Source: JBIQLO01 sp044464175 (lineage in GTDB: Bacteria; Planctomycetota; Phycisphaerae; Tepidisphaerales; Tepidisphaeraceae). From it: a DNA stretch of 14,703 nucleotides. Location: assembly GCA_044464175.1 (NCBI GenBank), contig JBIQLO010000094.1, positions 1 to 14,703 of the forward strand, written 5' to 3'. Below are positions 13,037 to 14,703 of this stretch, in pieces. Within the stretch, counting starts at the first letter, position 1, and the number at the start of each line of letters is the position of its first letter. A program made the translations under genes and the position numbers. The notes under the pieces are model-generated. The model was not told the origin of the DNA. It searched no databases and saw only the letters and a program-made list of their open reading frames with translations.

Positions 13037-13402
13037 ATGAACACCCTGCTCGACTGGCTGGCGCTGCTTCAGGGGATTTACTACGCTCTGACGGGGATTT
13101 GGCCGCTGGTGAGCATCGGCACCTTTCTGGCGGTGACCGGTCCGAAGCGGGATTTGTGGCTGGTCCGGACGGTGGGGGTGCTGGTGCTGGTGATCGGTGC
13201 GGCGTTGATCGTCAGCGCGGCCACCAGCGCCTCGGCGAACGTCTCCATTTTCGTTCTGGCCGTCGGCAGCGCGCTGGGGTTGACGGCGATTGACGTGATT
13301 TACGTCCTCAAACGGGTGATTTCGCCGATCTATCTCCTGGATGCGGCCGCGGAAGTGGTCCTGATCGTGCTCTGGATCATCGGGGGGTCGATCCACGGAT
13401 GA
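13037..13402 (+). CDS. Four-helix integral membrane protein of unknown function
   Basis: I do not recognise this 121-residue protein. It is very hydrophobic, with four likely membrane segments at about 5-33 ('LLQGIYYALTGIWPLVSIG'), 43-62 ('TVGVLVLVIGAALIVSAA'), 69-90 ('VSIFVLAVGSALGLTAIDVIY') and 98-118 ('YLLDAAAEVVLIVLWIIGG'). Charged residues lie only in short loops: PKRD before helix 2 and KR before helix 4. There is no signal peptide beyond helix 1 and no catalytic motif. It is divergent from pncB, and the next gene has its own promoter, so context gives little. Confidence 0.7.
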   Translation: MNTLLDWLALLQGIYYALTGIWPLVSIGTFLAVTGPKRDLWLVRTVGVLVLVIGAALIVSAATSASANVSIFVLAVGSALGLTAIDVIYVLKRVISPIYLLDAAAEVVLIVLWIIGGSIHG

Positions 13403-13452
13403 TCGCCGAGGCATGAAGCCGCCCCCCATGGCCGCGGTGGAACGAATGCCGC

Positions 13453-13481
13453 TCGAATTCAACCGTCGATCCCCCTATAAT
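13453..13481 (+). promoter_or_regulatory. Promoter of the secreted-protein gene
   Basis: A perfect -10 TATAAT lies at 13476-13481. A partial -35, TCGAAT, lies at 13453-13458 with a 17-nt spacer. Transcription would start near 13488, giving a leader of about 18 nt that contains GAGGAG (13497-13502), three bases before the ATG at 13506. The stretch is AT-rich compared with its surroundings. Confidence 0.55.
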
Positions 13482-13505
13482 TTGTATGGCTTAACCGAGG
13501 AGCGT

Positions 13506-14657
13506 ATGAGACATCATGGCCGAAAGCATGGAATGCTGATGATCGCCGCCGCGTCGGCCCTGGCGTTTGCGCTGCCGGCTTTTGGGCAGCAGCGGGTTGG
13601 ATCGGATGGGCATGCCCTGGATGCCAACAACCGGGTCGGCTCCGGCGGCTACAACACCGCCTCGGGGGAGCAACGCAACATCACGCCCAATGAGATCATC
13701 TACGGCAATGTCACCGGCGGGCGGGCGTTCACCGGGCCCGTGGGGAGTACCGATGCCCGCGCCTTTCGCGGACCGACGGCGGGCAACGGGACCGATCGCT
13801 TCGTGCGCGATTCTTCCGGGGCGCCGGCTCCTTATACGCCGGACGCGGGCATCATGCAGCCGCAGCCGTATTACGGAATGTCGCGCGGGGTGGCTCCGCC
13901 GCCGGGATACGTCCAGGAAGGGTTCAGTGGCGGCTTCATCAAGGCCGACATGACGCCCGGACGCACCAGCGGCGATGTGCGGCTGGGAAATCCGTTCATC
14001 GGCGTGGAGAATGTGCCGCTGCCGGGGCCGGGGGACATGGTTTTGTCCGGGCCGATCAGCAATCAGACAGACAACAGCCTCATCACCGCATCTCCTCTCT
14101 ACGGCATCCGCCAGTGGGGAGGCGGCAATCCGAATGAGCAGTACAATTATCAGAATTTTACCGCCCTGGGACCGGCCCAGGCGGAGGCGGGCGGGCCGGC
14201 CAAGGCGCCCGCCAATGCCGAGCCCGCGCCGACACCGACGGATCAGGCCCGGCCCCAGCCGCTGCCCAACGCGCCGCTGGAGCCGATTGGGCCGGACGGG
14301 CGCAACCTGAGCCAGCCGCCGCTGAGCAACGATGTCGCTGATGGGTCGGGCCAGGGGTATCAGACGCTGACGCCGCAGGAGCGCACGCCGCAATATCAGC
14401 GGATGCACCAGCGGCTGGAGCAGTTCTACAAGCAGCAGAACCTGGGGGATGCCGAAGCGCGACGCCTGGCCGACCAGCAGATGCGCCTGCGGCAGAAGGC
14501 GCACGGCCAATCACCCGCCGGTTCCGGGCTTGAACCGGCCGAGCCGTCCACGCCGGCGACGCCGAATCCATCCAAATCCCGGCCGAATGAGCGGCCCCAG
14601 GGACGAACCCCCGGTCGACTGCCGGTGGCACCGGGTGAATCGACGCTTGGGCAATAA
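13506..14657 (+). CDS. Secreted Gly/Pro-rich protein with planctomycete-type GSGGYN segment
   Basis: I do not recognise a named family. The 383-residue protein starts with a signal peptide: basic RHHGRKHG, hydrophobic MLMIAAASALAFALPAFG, and likely cleavage after AFG near residue 28. The mature N-terminus has 'LDANNRVGSGGYNTASGEQR', then 'YGNVTGGRAFTGPVG' and 'DARAFRGPTAGNG', rich in Gly and Asn. I recall such GSGGYN segments in secreted planctomycete proteins. The middle (about 100-215) has no clear domain. A Pro/Ala linker follows (about 220-265), then an amphipathic Gln/Arg-rich helix (about 305-345, 'QYQRMHQRLEQFYKQQNLG'). It ends in a Pro/Ser tail with no anchor. GAGGAG before the ATG and the signal peptide fix the start over the earlier ATG at 13413. 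No terminator is seen in the 46 bases after it. Confidence 0.75.
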   Translation: MRHHGRKHGMLMIAAASALAFALPAFGQQRVGSDGHALDANNRVGSGGYNTASGEQRNITPNEIIYGNVTGGRAFTGPVGSTDARAFRGPTAGNGTDRFVRDSSGAPAPYTPDAGIMQPQPYYGMSRGVAPPPGYVQEGFSGGFIKADMTPGRTSGDVRLGNPFIGVENVPLPGPGDMVLSGPISNQTDNSLITASPLYGIRQWGGGNPNEQYNYQNFTALGPAQAEAGGPAKAPANAEPAPTPTDQARPQPLPNAPLEPIGPDGRNLSQPPLSNDVADGSGQGYQTLTPQERTPQYQRMHQRLEQFYKQQNLGDAEARRLADQQMRLRQKAHGQSPAGSGLEPAEPSTPATPNPSKSRPNERPQGRTPGRLPVAPGESTLGQ

Positions 14658-14703
14658 CCGGTTCGGATTGAGTGCCTGGCAGAAAGGGTCAAGTCGCCCA
14701 AGA

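Noticed and set aside
1..14703. tRNA, rRNA or CRISPR array
   Set aside because: No cloverleaf, rRNA-like stretch or regularly spaced direct repeats were seen by eye on either strand.

Overview
This is a GC-rich bacterial chromosomal window of ordinary housekeeping and accessory genes, with several compact mobile or palindromic elements. No rRNA, tRNA or CRISPR array was seen. A secreted protein with an N-terminal 'DANNRVGSGGYN' segment, a YyaL/SSP411-type thioredoxin-fold protein and a RegB-like kinase suggest a planctomycete, perhaps of the Phycisphaerae. That assignment is inference from recalled family patterns, not a search.

Layout. 1-80: unassigned edge. 81-901: a REP-associated tyrosine transposase (RAYT) gene, minus strand, with two inverted REP units at its 3' end and imperfect inverted repeats (core TAAAATRGGGACA) bracketing it. 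911-940: a strong GC hairpin. 964-3976, all minus strand: a ferritin-like diiron protein, a GH13 alpha-amylase-family enzyme, and a hicA-hicB toxin-antitoxin pair. 4078-7958, plus strand: a YyaL/SSP411 protein with an extra C-terminal DsbD-N-like domain, then a GH31/GH36-like glycosidase. 7959-8041: a nested palindrome filling the convergent gap. 8059-10004, minus strand: purA, a frameshifted vapC and vapB. 10081-10181: a short sequence with inverted GGGGGACA ends that resemble the RAYT element ends. 10182-11435: a RegB/PrrB-like redox-sensing histidine kinase without an adjacent regulator. 11432-12922, minus strand: nicotinate phosphoribosyltransferase, convergent with the kinase and sharing a CTAG stop. 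13037-14657, plus strand: a four-helix membrane protein and a secreted Pro/Gly-rich protein.

How the genes relate. purA (AMP synthesis) and nicotinate phosphoribosyltransferase (NAD salvage) are core nucleotide metabolism. The GH13 and GH31/36-like enzymes appear cytoplasmic and act on alpha-glycosides. The YyaL-type protein and the kinase point to thiol and quinone redox biology. The genes do not form one obvious pathway.

The most general signal is in the start regions. Six genes lack a Shine-Dalgarno sequence and carry a -10-like hexamer (TANNNT in five, CATAAT in one) ending 6-8 nt before the ATG. This is the layout expected of leaderless or nearly leaderless transcripts. Five other genes have Shine-Dalgarno sequences. 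The other notable items are the RAYT whose last codons lie inside its own REP, the frameshifted vapC, the YyaL-DsbD-N fusion and the nested convergent palindrome.
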